Source: Carnegiea gigantea
Taxonomy: Eukaryota > Streptophyta > Magnoliopsida > Caryophyllales > Cactaceae
DNA length: 64,000 nt
Direction of reading: 5' to 3'
Assembly (NCBI GenBank): GCA_029747015.1
Contig: JAKOGI010000526.1
Location: 62,001 to 126,000, forward strand
In this document: positions 12,121-22,894 of the stretch, piece after piece
How positions within the stretch are numbered: the stretch's first letter is position 1
Layout of the letters: each line of letters starts with the position of its first letter
Position numbers and translations under genes: made by a program
The notes under the pieces: generated by a model
The model's input: only the letters and a program-made list of their open reading frames with translations
Databases searched by the model: none
What the model was told of the DNA's origin: nothing

Positions 12121-13300
12121 ATTTGGCATGTCTTGGGTTCAACTTATGTTAGCTAATAATGTCCTTGAGATCCTGGTGATCATAATGTAATACAAAAGGC
12201 CCAGCCTTAAGGTAATGACCCCAATGAGTTAACGCTTTTACAATAGCATAGAATCCCTTAAACTATTGAGCTTCTCACTAAAATAGGCAATGGGGCTCTT
12301 AGATTGGACTAGAACAGCCCCAATCCCTCTTATTGCATGTGTATCACACTCTAACTCAAATAGATCTTCAAAGTTTGGGAGTGCTAGAACGTGTGCATGG
12401 CATGGCTTTTGTTTGATCACCTCAAAGGCTCTTTGGGCAGCCTTTGTCTACTAAAATACTCCTTTCTTCATGCATTCAGTAATGAGAGCTATAATAGAGC
12501 TAAAATCTGTGATAAACTCATGTAAAACGAAGCCCAACCGTGAAAAGATCTCACCCCTATGACTGTTTTAGGTTGAGACAAAGTCTGGATAGCCTCTACC
12601 TTGCTTTGATCGACCTGAAACCCCCTGGATGAAACTGTCTAACCATAAAATGTGAGTTGTGGAGTGAAAAACTTACACTTCTCAATTTTGGCATAGAGTT
12701 TTTCTTCTCTCAAAACTTGGAAACTTACCTTAGATACTCCATGTGGTCCCTTTCATTTCAGCCATAAACCAAAATGTTATCAAAATATACAACAATAAAG
12801 TGACTTATAAAGGGGTTAAGCACCTCAGTAATCAATCTCATGAAAGTACTAGGAGCATTAGACAACCTAAATGGCATTACAAGCCATTCATGCAACCCAT
12901 GGTTTGTTTTCAAGGCTATTTTCCATTAACCTTCATCTCTCATTCTGATTTGGTGATAAGCACTTCAATCCTAGAGGACACTTAGGCATCATAAAACTCA
13001 GCTATAATGTCATTAAGTCCAGGAGTAGGATACCCATACTTATCAGCCATTGTTAATGAATGACTATCAATGCACATTTTCATGGTTCCATCCTTTTTTG
13101 GCACAAGTAAATTTAGAATAGAACAATGACTCATACTTTCTCTTATGTAACTTCTATCACTAAGCTCTTAAACATAATGTTAGAGCTCCTTGGTTTTTGT
13201 TGGGTTACACCTATAAGCTAGTTTGTTTAATGGAGAGGCTCTAAGTAGTAGGCCGATTTGATCATCTATGCCCCTAATTGTGGTAATCCTAAGGGTAGAT
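12121..13300 (-). pseudogene. Gypsy copy 2: reverse transcriptase and RNase H relic
   Basis: Minus-strand ORF 12420-12238 holds a gypsy RNase H start (LALPNFEDLFELECDTHA) followed by GIGAVLVQSKSPIAYFSEKL. The catalytic Asp of the usual ECDAS is retained, although the S of that motif is changed. At 12990-12700 the RT palm region is present but fragmented. It parallels the copy-1 RT fragment at 18684-18430, including the region encoding the YxDD-type box. At least several stops and frameshifts interrupt it. Order and strand fit gag (15.06 kb), protease (13.4-14.0 kb), RT, RNase H, integrase. Confidence 0.8.
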
Positions 13301-13415
13301 CACTCGGAAATACTTCCACAAAATCATGTACTAGTGGCTGAGTACAGAAGTGTAAAGGTGTTTCTCTCTCGCCTTTTGCATGACATAAGCAAGGCATAAA
13401 CTAGTTTGCCTTTGC

Positions 13416-14000
13416 TTATGGATCTCTCCGCCTATGTTTCGCTAAAAAACAAGGCCTTCTCATGTGTGTTTCCGTCCCCATGGCTAGGTTTAACATTTTG
13501 AATTTGGCTAAGGGTAATGAGGTTAGGGTGTAGCTACAACCCTTGACCTTAAAGGTGTAAGTGTCGGGTGTCCCATTATGAATGACACCCTTGTCAAACT
13601 GCCATAGCCTCCCTAGTAATGAATTGACATGTATACATTGGTAATATATTACAAAGCATCTCATCTCTAAAGTTACCGATGGTGTATGCAATTAAAGCTT
13701 GCTTGGTCACACGAACTTCATTTCCCTTTTTGAGCCAATGTAGTTAATATGGCCATGTGTGAGGCACATTCGCTAGCTTAAGTTTACCAACTAAATGGAT
13801 TGAAGAAACATTAGTACAACTACCCCCATCAATGATTAAACTATATAGCTTGTGCTGAATCACACATCGTCAGTGAAAGATAAGCTCCCTTTGGCTTTCC
13901 TTGTTTTTACTCCCCATGGTGTGTGGTACTCTCATGAGGACCAGAAACTCTCCAACTTTCGGAGTTAGAATGGTGGCCTTCTCCTCTTCTTTAATTTCTT
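13416..14000 (-). pseudogene. Gypsy copy 2: aspartic protease region relic
   Basis: The minus strand contains IIDGGSCTNVSS near 13840-13800, the DGG-type active-site loop common in this plant gypsy lineage in place of DSG/DTG. This is followed by LVGKLKLANVPHTWPY and by ORF 13691-13416 with LLGRLWQFDKGVIHNG, which corresponds to the LGRPWQ(Y/F)D segment that ends the protease domain. Upstream and downstream frames are broken. The position between the Gag zinc knuckle (about 14.1 kb) and RT (13.3 kb) is as expected. Confidence 0.8.
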
Positions 14001-15057
14001 CTTCATTCAACACAGTGACAATCTAATGAATCTCCTCAATTTCTTTGATGATGAGTGCTCTCCTATTTGCACATTTAGATGGGAAATGACCATACCAGTA
14101 ACATTTGAAGCGCCTCTTAATTACCATCAAGTTGCTTAAGGAACTCCCTAACAATGCCTTTACCTTTGTCACTATTTAAGTCCCCTTTACATTGAGTTTC
14201 GAGTTTAGGGGTAGGATAAGGCTCAAGAAAGATGTTAGGCCGTGACTAGGAGCTTGTATATGGCCTTTTATTATTAGCATACTTCTTTACTTTAATAGCC
14301 AGCTGACAAGCATCCTCAAAACTCTAATACGATTTAAGATGAATCTTTTCAACTATGTTTTTGTCTAGCTCTTATAGGAACCTAACCACTGCTTATTCTG
14401 GTTCCTCTTTTATCCCACTTCTAATCTTGAGTTGCTTAAATTCTCTGATATATTCCTCTACACTCATTCCATCTTGGTTTAAAGAGGACACTCCAAGATG
14501 GATATCTCTCTTATAACTCACAGGTAGAAACCACTATGCATCAACTTTTTAAATTTTTACGAAGTTGTGATCTGTAACTTCCTCACTTGGGGTCTTCGTC
14601 TTTTTATATTTCTTAAGTTTAAGAATAGCTATGTTAAAGGCTTTCTCATCAGAATCTGCCTTAATATCAACGGACCTTTTCAAAGTTTGAATCCACTCTA
14701 GGTACACATCTGGGTCCGCAGTACCCTCAAATTCAGAGGGATTAAACTTTACATCCGTTAAGACATCTCCATCATTTCTTGGTGGCCTTCTTCTTCCTAT
14801 AGGTTGTGTTCATCTTCAGATGAAGATGAGTATTCTGGGGTTAGGCCATCCCTTTGCTGGCCACACCGTATCCTTCTACCCCCTCTAGGATTATCCTTGA
14901 ATCTGCTTGTAACTTTAGCCAAGCTAGTAGTTAGAGTTTAGATGTCCATCTGAAGTTGGAGTATAGCATTCATGCTCCCTAACTCACAGGCTTCCTCAAG
15001 GCCTTATCCCCTAGGGATCCTTAATTGAGAAGGACTATCCTGCTCCGTCCCAGACAT
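14001..15057 (-). pseudogene. Gypsy copy 2: gag relic with damaged zinc knuckle
   Basis: A plausible start codon at 15057 gives MSGTEQDSPSQLRIPRG before the first stop. Later the frame shows FEGTADPDVYLEWIQT (about 14740), SDEKAFNIAILKLKKY, VSYKRDI and SVEEYIREFKQLKIRSGIKE, all ordinary plant gypsy Gag landmarks. The CCHC knuckle at about 14120-14060 reads RFKCYWYGHFPSKC, so the first Cys has become Arg while C-H-C remain. Several stop codons and frame changes make it a pseudogene. The primer site 170 bp upstream (15227-15238) confirms that gag is the first gene of the element. Confidence 0.8.
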
Positions 15058-15226
15058 AGCTTGAAACAAAACTTAGGTGGTTTGAGGAGTTTAGGTTCTT
15101 TTATAGCTAGTTTTGTGTTTGGGCAGAATGGGCTCCATATGGGGGTGTAGAAAAATGTGTTAGGTAGAATCTAAGCCATGAAAGTAGAGTATCACTAGGA
15201 AAAGAAATGAGAACTCACCAGGTTTT

Positions 15227-15238
15227 GCTGTGATACCA
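15227..15238 (-). other. Primer binding site of gypsy copy 2
   Basis: The minus strand reads TGGTATCACAGC, one mismatch to TGGTATCAGAGC, three bases from the LTR edge at 15242. Confidence 0.8.
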
Positions 15239-15241
15239 CTT

Positions 15242-16470
15242 TGATGCGTGAGCTCAATCAAAACTAAAGCAAACTTCATGGAATTCGGTTTTGGGATTGA
15301 AATAGCTGGCCCACTAACAAGAACCAAGGGATATGGATGGGAAAAAGGCTCGACCATAACCCAAATTATTTAAGGAACCCACCCTCCAAACCGTAAAGGA
15401 AAGTCACCACACTTAGATTAAAGGAAACCACCAAATCAAGCAATTTAATTAGATCACCTAAATGAGATTTGAGAGGGTTTTGTGTAAAAACACAATTGCT
15501 TTGGAAATGAATTCAAGTGTGTGATAAGAGCGGCAATGAAGGGATTTAAAACAAGTAGCTCATGCCCTTTTATTGCCAAAATGAGATTTTCTTCTTGCCT
15601 AGGAAACCTCTAATCATTTATAAGATAATCTGATTCTAAAATAAAAAGTAATCTAGCTTATTGCATTAAACGAGTCAAGATAATCTATGATCAATTTGCA
15701 ATAAACTCAAGCTTGAAGATGATTAGGCATGCTACGCAATCCGGTTGCACATGGGGAGAGAGAAAATGGCAGCTGAAGTGATCCACATTATAGCCCGCTA
15801 ATCTGGATGAAGCTAATGATCTCTCTCTTTGGTTATTGGTCAAGTGGCTAGCCAAAAGCTGAAAGCTCTTCATGATGATGTCCTTTGATATTTAAGCTAC
15901 CAAGGATTAAAGTATGGAGGTAGACAAGCTCCTTAAGTTAAACAAAACCTTTGCAATGTCAAAATAATGTGTTTTGACTAGGAATATCTAGATCAATATC
16001 AATGTTGTCCTAGTTGCCGTAACAAGCTAAAGTTGACTTAGACATCATCTCAAGGCATGGGGGAATACCTTAGGGTGTTAACCCCCCCAAACCATAAAAT
16101 CAACCGTAAGTCAATTTTAAGTCATAGAATGAGCTAATTCCTTAAACTAGGTTAGTGAGGGACCAAGATTGTAGGGGTCTCGATTTTGAGTCTCTTACCC
16201 TAAATGCCTTCATCGTAATCCACAATAGACTTTACTCTTTAAAAGAAGACTTCTAAGGGAGTCTAACAAAGTAGGACTCTCCCATAAAGCGTCTTGGAAA
16301 CCCTAAGGAAAATGTTATTCACAACCGTGATAAGTTTTGGACTTATAAAGGCGAACAAGGTTTGTATTTTAGTGCCTAATGCTTGATTATCTTGAACTTC
16401 CTTAACTTGATTTGTTCCTTGGAATTGATTTGGATTAAGGGAACCCTCTATGGTGTCTTGCTCTACATCA
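15242..16470 (-). mobile_element. LTR shared by two tandem gypsy copies
   Basis: On the minus strand this 1229-bp repeat starts TGATGTAGAGC directly after the polypurine tract of the pol relic at 16.5-19.07 kb, and ends CACGCATCA three bases before the primer site of the gag-pol relic at 9.9-15.06 kb. It therefore acts as 3' LTR for one copy and 5' LTR for the next. I see no second full copy of this LTR in the window, so the edges rest on the purine tract, primer site and TGATG/CATCA ends. The long run between them holds no gene. Confidence 0.75.
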
Positions 16471-16487
16471 ACCTCCCTTTCTTCAAG
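16471..16487 (-). other. Polypurine tract of gypsy copy 1
   Basis: The minus strand reads CTTGAAGAAAGGGAGGT immediately before TGATGTAGAG. It closely resembles the tract of the six-LTR family (TCGAAGAAAGAGGGAT before TGATGTATAT). Confidence 0.75.
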
Positions 16488-17750
16488 ACAATTTGCACCT
16501 CAAATCCAAAGGGTCTTCAAAAGAGTCCCCCCCCACAAGGACTTAGATCTCCTATGTCGAAAGTGGCAGAAATGACCATATCTCCTTGCAACTGAAGCTT
16601 GTAAGAATTGTCACCTATCCTCTCAATGATCTTGAATGGTCCATCTCCCCTTAACATGTGCTTATTCTTTCTTCTGGATGGAAACATCTCTTTTCTAAGG
16701 TGCATCCAAACGAGATCCTCGGCCTTGAAGTCTAGTTGCTTGTGGTGCTTATTTGCTCTCGCTTTGTAAGCTGCATTGGCCTTCTTAATGTGCCCTCAAA
16801 TCTGCTCATGTAACCTCTTTATTTCCTTAGGCCTTACTTTAACATCATAACTAACCTGTGACTCACTTGGAATGGGTAGTAAGTAAATGGGAGTAAGGTG
16901 GTTAACTCCAACACACATTCAAGAGGTAAGTGCACAACAACATGAGAGGGAACCATACTATAAGCAAACTCAGCAAGGGATAGCTTCAAATCCTAATCCT
17001 TTAAACTATTACTAACCAAACTCCTAAGCAAAGTAGCAATAAGCTTCCGAAAACTCCCCCCTAAATGACATAGGAACTCAGAATCCCTATCAGAAACAAT
17101 TGTCTTAGGCACACTGTGTAGCTTAATGACCTCCCTAAAATAAAGCTCAGCAATGTCTAATGCATCATCAGCTTTGTGGAATGGAATGAAGTGAGCCATT
17201 TTAGAAAACCTATCCACAACTACCATGATTGCATCCTTCCCTCTCTGTGTCCTAGGAAGGGCTGCCATAAAATCCATATTTACATTATCCCAAGGTCTCA
17301 ATGGTACTGGCAGTGGGGTGTACAAACCATGGTGGAATGCGCTCTTTACCTTGTGGCAAATGGAATAAGCTATGATCACCTTATGCACATCTCCTCCCAT
17401 TTTAGGCAAGTAGAAATGCTGCTCCTTAAGGAAGTTAATGGTCTTCTTTAGATCAAAGTGACAAGTTAGGTACCCTCATGAGCTTCTCAGACCAGTAGCT
17501 CTCTTAAATAGTCCTTAGGATACAAAGCTTGTTATTCTTAAATAAGTAGCCTTCTAGGATGATGTAAGGGTTGTTCTTTGGAATCCCTTCTAGGACACCC
17601 TTGAAATCTGGATTCCCTTTGTAAATTTCTTGGATAAAATGAAAGGAAAGGGCTTTAGCCTCCAAAATAGAAAGCAATTCATACCACCTTGAAAGTGCAT
17701 CTGGGACCACATTCTCCTTCCCACTCTTGTGTTTACAAGTAAAGTTGAAT
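16488..17750 (-). pseudogene. Gypsy copy 1: integrase relic
   Basis: ORF 17710-17504 begins with the [13 protein letters not shown] linker motif. ORF 17409-16993 covers the integrase zinc finger remnant and catalytic core: PWDNVNMDFMAALP holds the first Asp and TIVSDRDSEFL the second. The region of the catalytic Glu is lost to frame damage near 17050. ORF 16705-16517 carries the C-terminal integrase domain (HLRKEMFPSRRKNK...GDGPFKIIERIGDNSYKLQL) and ends 30 bp before the polypurine tract. Domain order agrees with a Ty3/gypsy pol; no chromodomain is visible. The frame is broken in several places. Confidence 0.85.
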
Positions 17751-19070
17751 AATTACAAGACCTCCACCCATTTGGCCTGTCTTGGATGTAATGTATGTAG
17801 GCTAATATGCTACTTGAGAGCCTCGTGATCATAATGCAATACAAAATGCCTAGCCATAAAGACCCCAATTAGCTAATGCACTTAGACTAGCATAGAACTC
17901 CTTGTTATAGGTGCTATAGTTACATCTTAAACCACTAAGCTTCTCACTAAAATAGGCAATGGGACTCTTAGATTGGACTAGGATGGCTTGAATCCCTCCT
18001 ATCCTACTTGCATCACACTCTAACTTAAATAAATCTTCAAAGTTTGGCGGGGCTAACATGGGTGCTTGGTATAGCTTATGTTTGATTACCTCAAAAGGTC
18101 TTTAGGCAGCCTTCATCCACTCAAATGCTCCATTCTTCAGGCCTTTAATAATGGGCACCATAAAAAAAACTAAAATCTTTGATAAACCTCCTTTAAAAAG
18201 AAGTCAAACCATGAAAAGGTCTGACCTCTATGACTATTTTATGCTGGGGCTAAGTCCAAATAGCCTCTACCTTGCTTTGATCGACTTGGATCCCCCTGGA
18301 TGAAACTACATAACTAAGGAATGTGAGTTATGGAGTGAAAAACTCATACTTTTCCATCTTGGCAGGGAGTTTCTATTCTCTCAAAGCCTGGAAAATGTGC
18401 CTTAGATGCTCCTTGTGGTTCGTTTAATTTCAACTGTGAACAAAAATATCATCAAAGCATATAACAGCCAATTGACCAATAAAGGCTTTAAGTACCTCAT
18501 TCATCAATCTCATAAAAGTACTTGGAGCATTAGACAGACCAAATGTCATTATAAGCCATTCATGCATCCTATTCTTAGTTTTAAAGATTGTTTTCCATTC
18601 ATCTTCATCTCTCATTCTGATCTGGTGATAATCACTTTTTAAAACAATCCTAGAAAACACCTGGGCACGCACCATGTGACGCATCTAGCATGTCCATCCT
18701 TTTTAGCACAAGTAAAGCTCAAATAGAGCAAGGACGCATAATTTCTCTTATGTAACCCTTATCGATAAGCTCTTGAACTTGACATTGGAGCTGCTTGGTT
18801 CCTATTGGGTTACACTTATAGTTGATTTGCATGTTATAAAGGCTCCGAGTAGTAGGTCAATTTGATGCTCTATGCTGTTAATTAGGGGTAATCCCAAGGG
18901 TAGATCGTTAGGAAATAGATCCACAAACTCATGTACTAGTGGCTCACCAAGGGGGGATATGGTGTCTCTCCCTTTCCTTTTTCCAATGAAAGTGGGGCAT
19001 AAACTAGTTTGCCTTTGCTTATTAATAGAGCTCACTACACTACACGCCAAGCTCAGTCAGATACCCCATC
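17751..19070 (-). pseudogene. Gypsy copy 1: truncated RT and RNase H relic
   Basis: ORF 18684-18430 is an RT fragment with [35 protein letters not shown] and the catalytic box degraded to CFDDIFVHS. ORF 18059-17850 is the RNase H start (NFEDLFKLECDAS...VQSKSPIAYFSEKLSG). ORF 19050-18802 covers the RT entry region (ISPLGEPLVHEFVDLFPNDLPLGLP). Sequence upstream of about 19070 no longer aligns with copy 2, so this copy lacks its protease and gag here. A different plus-strand LTR-like segment begins at about 19261. Confidence 0.85.
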
Positions 19071-19260
19071 CCAAAATATTCAAGCTTTGGTCCAGCAGGT
19101 CATCTCTCAAGGTTTTAGTTTGTTTGATCATTCCTGCATGGTAATAAAACCCCAGTTCTACCAGTTGATCCAATAGGTACTGCAGTTACTATTGGGAGTA
19201 ACTTAGCTCATTTATGAGCTCATATATTGGATAACAAAAGTTATACGTTACTCCATATTT

Positions 19261-20046
19261 TGTGACATCCTAATAGCTTAGTTTCAGCCAAGTCAGCGAC
19301 ACTCCCTAGAGACAGCATAGTCTGGCTATATTTTGAAAGTGAACTTTGACTTTGCACCATGTTTTTGACACATTTACGGGCATGAAAAGCTGTCTAAAAT
19401 ATTATCCAAAAGGGCTCTAAAGTACATAATTAGATTAGCTAGCATAAGTTTTTATCCGACACTAATCACATGAAATTCCCTTTAATCCACTGAATTTTAG
19501 GCTACTATAGTTATTGACTAGCCGCAGAGTTCGCAAGATTAGCAACTACAACTTGCATCTAAAAGACCATCATTAAAAGGACTAAGATGTTAAATTAGAT
19601 TGACAACTCAATAATGGAGATCGATGAAGGGCTATTTGTTTGAACTTTTGTTTACTATTTTTAGAACTAGTTGTACTCTAGCTTAGCTATTGATAGAGGA
19701 AGTAAGGCTTAGTTTGAAAGCCTAATTTTGTACTGTAAGACTCGGTTGTTTTTGTATGAAAGTCGAGCTTAGCTGCTTCCTCTCAAAATTCTCTTTAGCT
19801 TATCCTATAGCCTTGCCATTACATGTGGTGATTTAGTGAGCCTTGGCTTATATTCTAGTGGTGTCTCTTGTCTATATTGTATCCAAAGGCCCAAATATCA
19901 GCTTAGTGGTGTGTCTTATAAAAGTTTGAGTTAATGTTAAGTTGTTTCTGTTGGTGATCCACATCTAGTTCTAGTTCAACCAATTAGAATTTATGAGTTT
20001 GTTATTGATTCTTCTCTCTTCCCTCTTGATATTGCAAGATTCTACA
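19261..20046 (+). mobile_element. Candidate 5' LTR of a plus-strand gypsy fragment
   Basis: The right edge, CATTCTACA-type at 20046, is followed within eight bases by a primer site and then gag, so an LTR must end here. The left edge, TGTGACATCC at 19261, is only the best TG candidate and is not confirmed by a second copy. No coding sequence is visible inside. The 190 bp between 19070 and 19261 are unassigned. Confidence 0.45.
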
Positions 20047-20053
20047 TTATATT

Positions 20054-20065
20054 TGGTATAAGAGC
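20054..20065 (+). other. Primer binding site (one mismatch)
   Basis: TGGTATAAGAGC, a single change from TGGTATCAGAGC, lies between the LTR candidate and a plus-strand gag relic. Confidence 0.7.
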
Positions 20066-20169
20066 TTAGGCTACCCTCCTAGGCTTGGAGCTTAGCTAGA
20101 ACATAACCCTCTAACTCAAACACATAATGTATAAAGAACTTGACTCACTAACTAGGCAAGGTGAGCAGT

Positions 20170-20950
20170 ATGACTTTGGCGAAGAAGTTTGAGGCCTCAA
20201 TGAACAACTATGAGTACCTAGAGAAATAGAATGAGTACCTTAAGATGCAGCTTGGGAATCCCTCAAGAACAACAGGAGACTTTACATTCAGACTTAGCAA
20301 GTTCTTTTGGCTAGTCCCATAGAGAGCACACAAGCTAGGAGAACCCTTTTAGTAGTTCAAGTGAAGATGATTCTGAACCAAGACACTGAAGAAGCCGAAG
20401 GCATCATAACCAGTCTAGTCATAACATTAAAGTAGGGGTTTTTGAGTTTGAAGGAAGGCTTCATTCAGATGAGTTCATTCACTGGTTGCATACAGTTGAG
20501 AGAGTGTTTGACTACGAAGACATTCCAGAGGATGAAAAGGCCAAGTTGGTGGCTCCAAGGCTGAGGAAGTATGCTTCTGCGTGGTGAACTAACCTGTGTG
20601 CCAAAATAGCAAAGAGAGGAAGGAGCACGATCAAAACCTAGGCTAAGATGAAATCTAAGCTCATGAACAGGTTTCTACCCCCTTCTTATCTTTAGGATAA
20701 CTACTCTCAATTGCATAGTTTAACTCAAGGAACTATGACTCTATAGATCTGTCCGATAAGAAACAAGACTGTTAACAATTGAGGCCAAAGCACTATGGTT
20801 CGTTTCCTAAGGTCAAAGATGAGGTAAAAATAAACCCTTTATCAATAAAGGAACTAAGCTAATTCATAATAAGGCGCAATTGAACGCCCTTCTTATTGTT
20901 CACTAGGGCTTAAATCAATTTATTCAAGGCTCCTCTCAATTGCATAGTTT
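20170..20950 (+). pseudogene. Plus-strand gypsy gag relic
   Basis: The plus-strand reading gives MTLAKKFEASMNNYEYLEK with a stop soon after, then in another frame FEFEGRLHSDEFIHWLHTVERVF, YEDIPEDEKAKLVAPRLRKYASAW, then a stop where the second Trp of the conserved WW is expected, and KMKSKLMNRFLPPSYL. These are the N-terminal helix and capsid core of the same Gag lineage as the minus-strand relic at 5.35-5.9 kb. Frameshifts and stops abound. Similarity fades after about 20760 and I see no zinc knuckle or pol downstream, so only the 5' end of an element remains. Confidence 0.75.
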
Positions 20951-22447
20951 AACCCCTGACCGCGACTCGCAGTAGCTCTCCGCAGTCTATGGCGACCACC
21001 ATGGATTGTCTGTGGTGGCTCCTACCAAAGTAATTTTTTTTTTTCGTAGCAGCATCACGGTTCATGGAAAATACCACCTCCCAAACCATGGTAGTGACTG
21101 GCCCTAGACTATTAGTCATGATTTTTCTTGCTATAGTATCTTTTTTTTTTACTGCCCCTTTTTTTCCTTCTTTTTCTTACTACATGAAAACACCCTAGAA
21201 TCTATATACATTAAGAAAAGAAGACAAAAGGATGGTCGGGTTGCCTCTCAAGAAGCATTGTTTAAAAGTCGAGAGCTCAACCTTTTGCCTATTATCCTGG
21301 TGAAATGGGAATGACCAATGAGGAAGGGGACGTCGCAGCCCTCAGCCTACCCTTGTCACAAACCTCATGTAAAAATCTAGCAAAAAAAGTAACCAGCTCA
21401 AGTAGACAAGATGGAGTTCCTTCTTAAGCATCACATAACCTAAACAGTGTAATCTGCATATAATATTATCTTGTGGTGGATACAATCAAACGGACCGCCA
21501 CCAAAAAAACTTATTAGTAATTTCTACAAGTATAAGGTTTATCATTGCTGTACTTATGGGTGTTGTCCTCAGGGATGAGTTATGAAACTGGATCACTAGG
21601 TAAAAATTATGATTCTAACATTAAAATTAAACCAAAATATAGTTACTGACCAAAGCACTGCAAACTAAATTATTCATTAACTTCGCTATCATTCTTACAA
21701 CCCTATGAAGTATGAATGGTAATTCAAAACCCCAAATCAGAATACTAAGCAATCAAACATCAACCCAAAATTGTTTCGCACCAAGCACAACGAAAACGGA
21801 GCAGTAGAACTTAGAAATTTAGGAAGTAAACCTGAACCAAGCTCATGAATAAGAATAGCATAAGCAACTCAGAATTGTATTCTCATATGAACCAAATCTC
21901 AGAAACATTATACGAATCTCAAAAAATGAAGGAAAAAAACTAAATCTAAAAAAACTGAAGCAACGAAAACTGAAGGAAAGGAAATTAAAGCTAAACCCCT
22001 GATTTCTACTTGCTATCCTCTACTCTATTCCCATGCTCTGTTCTCAACCTCCATTAAAAGCTGCATTCGAACCCTTGCTAGTTCACTCCACTCTTTGTTT
22101 CGACCCCCAATTATGGCTTAGTAACGGCCTCATGGTTGCTTGAAATGGCTAAAGAATTGATGAGGGTGGGTAATGATGGAATGAATGAGGAGAGAAGAAG
22201 AACCGCCATGGCCATTTTGATGGGGAAGATGAAGAAGCGCATGCACACATGCAGGGTTGCGGGTTCTAGGTCTTATGGGATGAGCAAGAAGAAGAAAAGG
22301 AAATCGGGGGTTGTGAGATCACGTGCAAGGCACGTGTTTCACTTGAGTCGGAAGGGAGGAGGGGAAATAGGCCATACAAAGGGAGGAGCGACTGGGCCAC
22401 GGTCTGCTGGAAATTAAGCTAGGTATAAGAGAGGTGTGTAGGCCTGG
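20951..22447. other. LTR-like A+T-rich DNA hosting the chromovirus (left half)
   Basis: No gene is supported. A block at about 21239-21275 (GGTTGCCTCTCAAGAAGCAT, then TTGTTTAAAAGTC) resembles the non-coding 3' region of Athila-type elements read on the minus strand. 21550-21600 (GTTGTCCTCAGGGATGAG) resembles a motif seen in LTRs of that group. The rest is A/T- and homopolymer-rich. The segment is continuous in origin with 27939-28340: the chromovirus and its CCTGG repeats lie between them. The ORF at 22136-22417 (Lys/Arg-rich) has no recognisable domain and I do not call it. Confidence 0.4.
22443..22447. repeat. Target-site duplication CCTGG of the chromovirus
   Basis: CCTGG abuts the left LTR and recurs at 27934-27938, separated from the right LTR edge by one T. 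The one-base offset may be part of the element end or a post-insertion change. Confidence 0.6.
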
Positions 22448-22894
22448 TGTCACAGGTTGATAATTCACTCAAACTTGGACCCGTGCGGCCTAGCAAACTT
22501 TGCTTGGGATTCTTGCTTTGTTTACTAGTAAGCCTTAAGGATGCTTAACTTAGCCTTTGAGGAGCTAAGTAAGCACACTCACACTCTAAGAAAGCTTTGG
22601 AGAGAGACAGTAGAGAGAGAAGGAGTTTGGGAGAATGCTTTGTATTGCACTTGAATGCTTGGTTACAAATGAGCCCCCTTGGGGGTATTTATACACTACC
22701 ACCTCCTCAATGGACGGTGGAGATCTAATTGATCCTACGGTTGATATTGTACATCCAGAATATTCCATATAAATATCTAAGGTTCTACACAAGTGTGGAG
22801 TTGTGTGGAACCTTCTGGAACCTTGGAGGATCCTCTAGAACATACTCTAGGGAAATCCAGGGCATTCTAGAGTATTGTAGAGCGGTCCGTGACA
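22448..22894 (-). mobile_element. 3' LTR of chromovirus
   Basis: 447 bp, TGTCA...GACA on both strands, matching 27486-27932. On the minus strand a TATAAATA box lies at 22686-22693. The last codons of the gag-pol frame read into this LTR and stop at 22847. Confidence 0.95.

Noticed and set aside
22136..22417. 93-codon Lys/Arg-rich plus-strand ORF as a host gene
   Set aside because: No domain, no splice context or conserved neighbour, and it lies in LTR-like DNA between an old gypsy fragment and the chromovirus.
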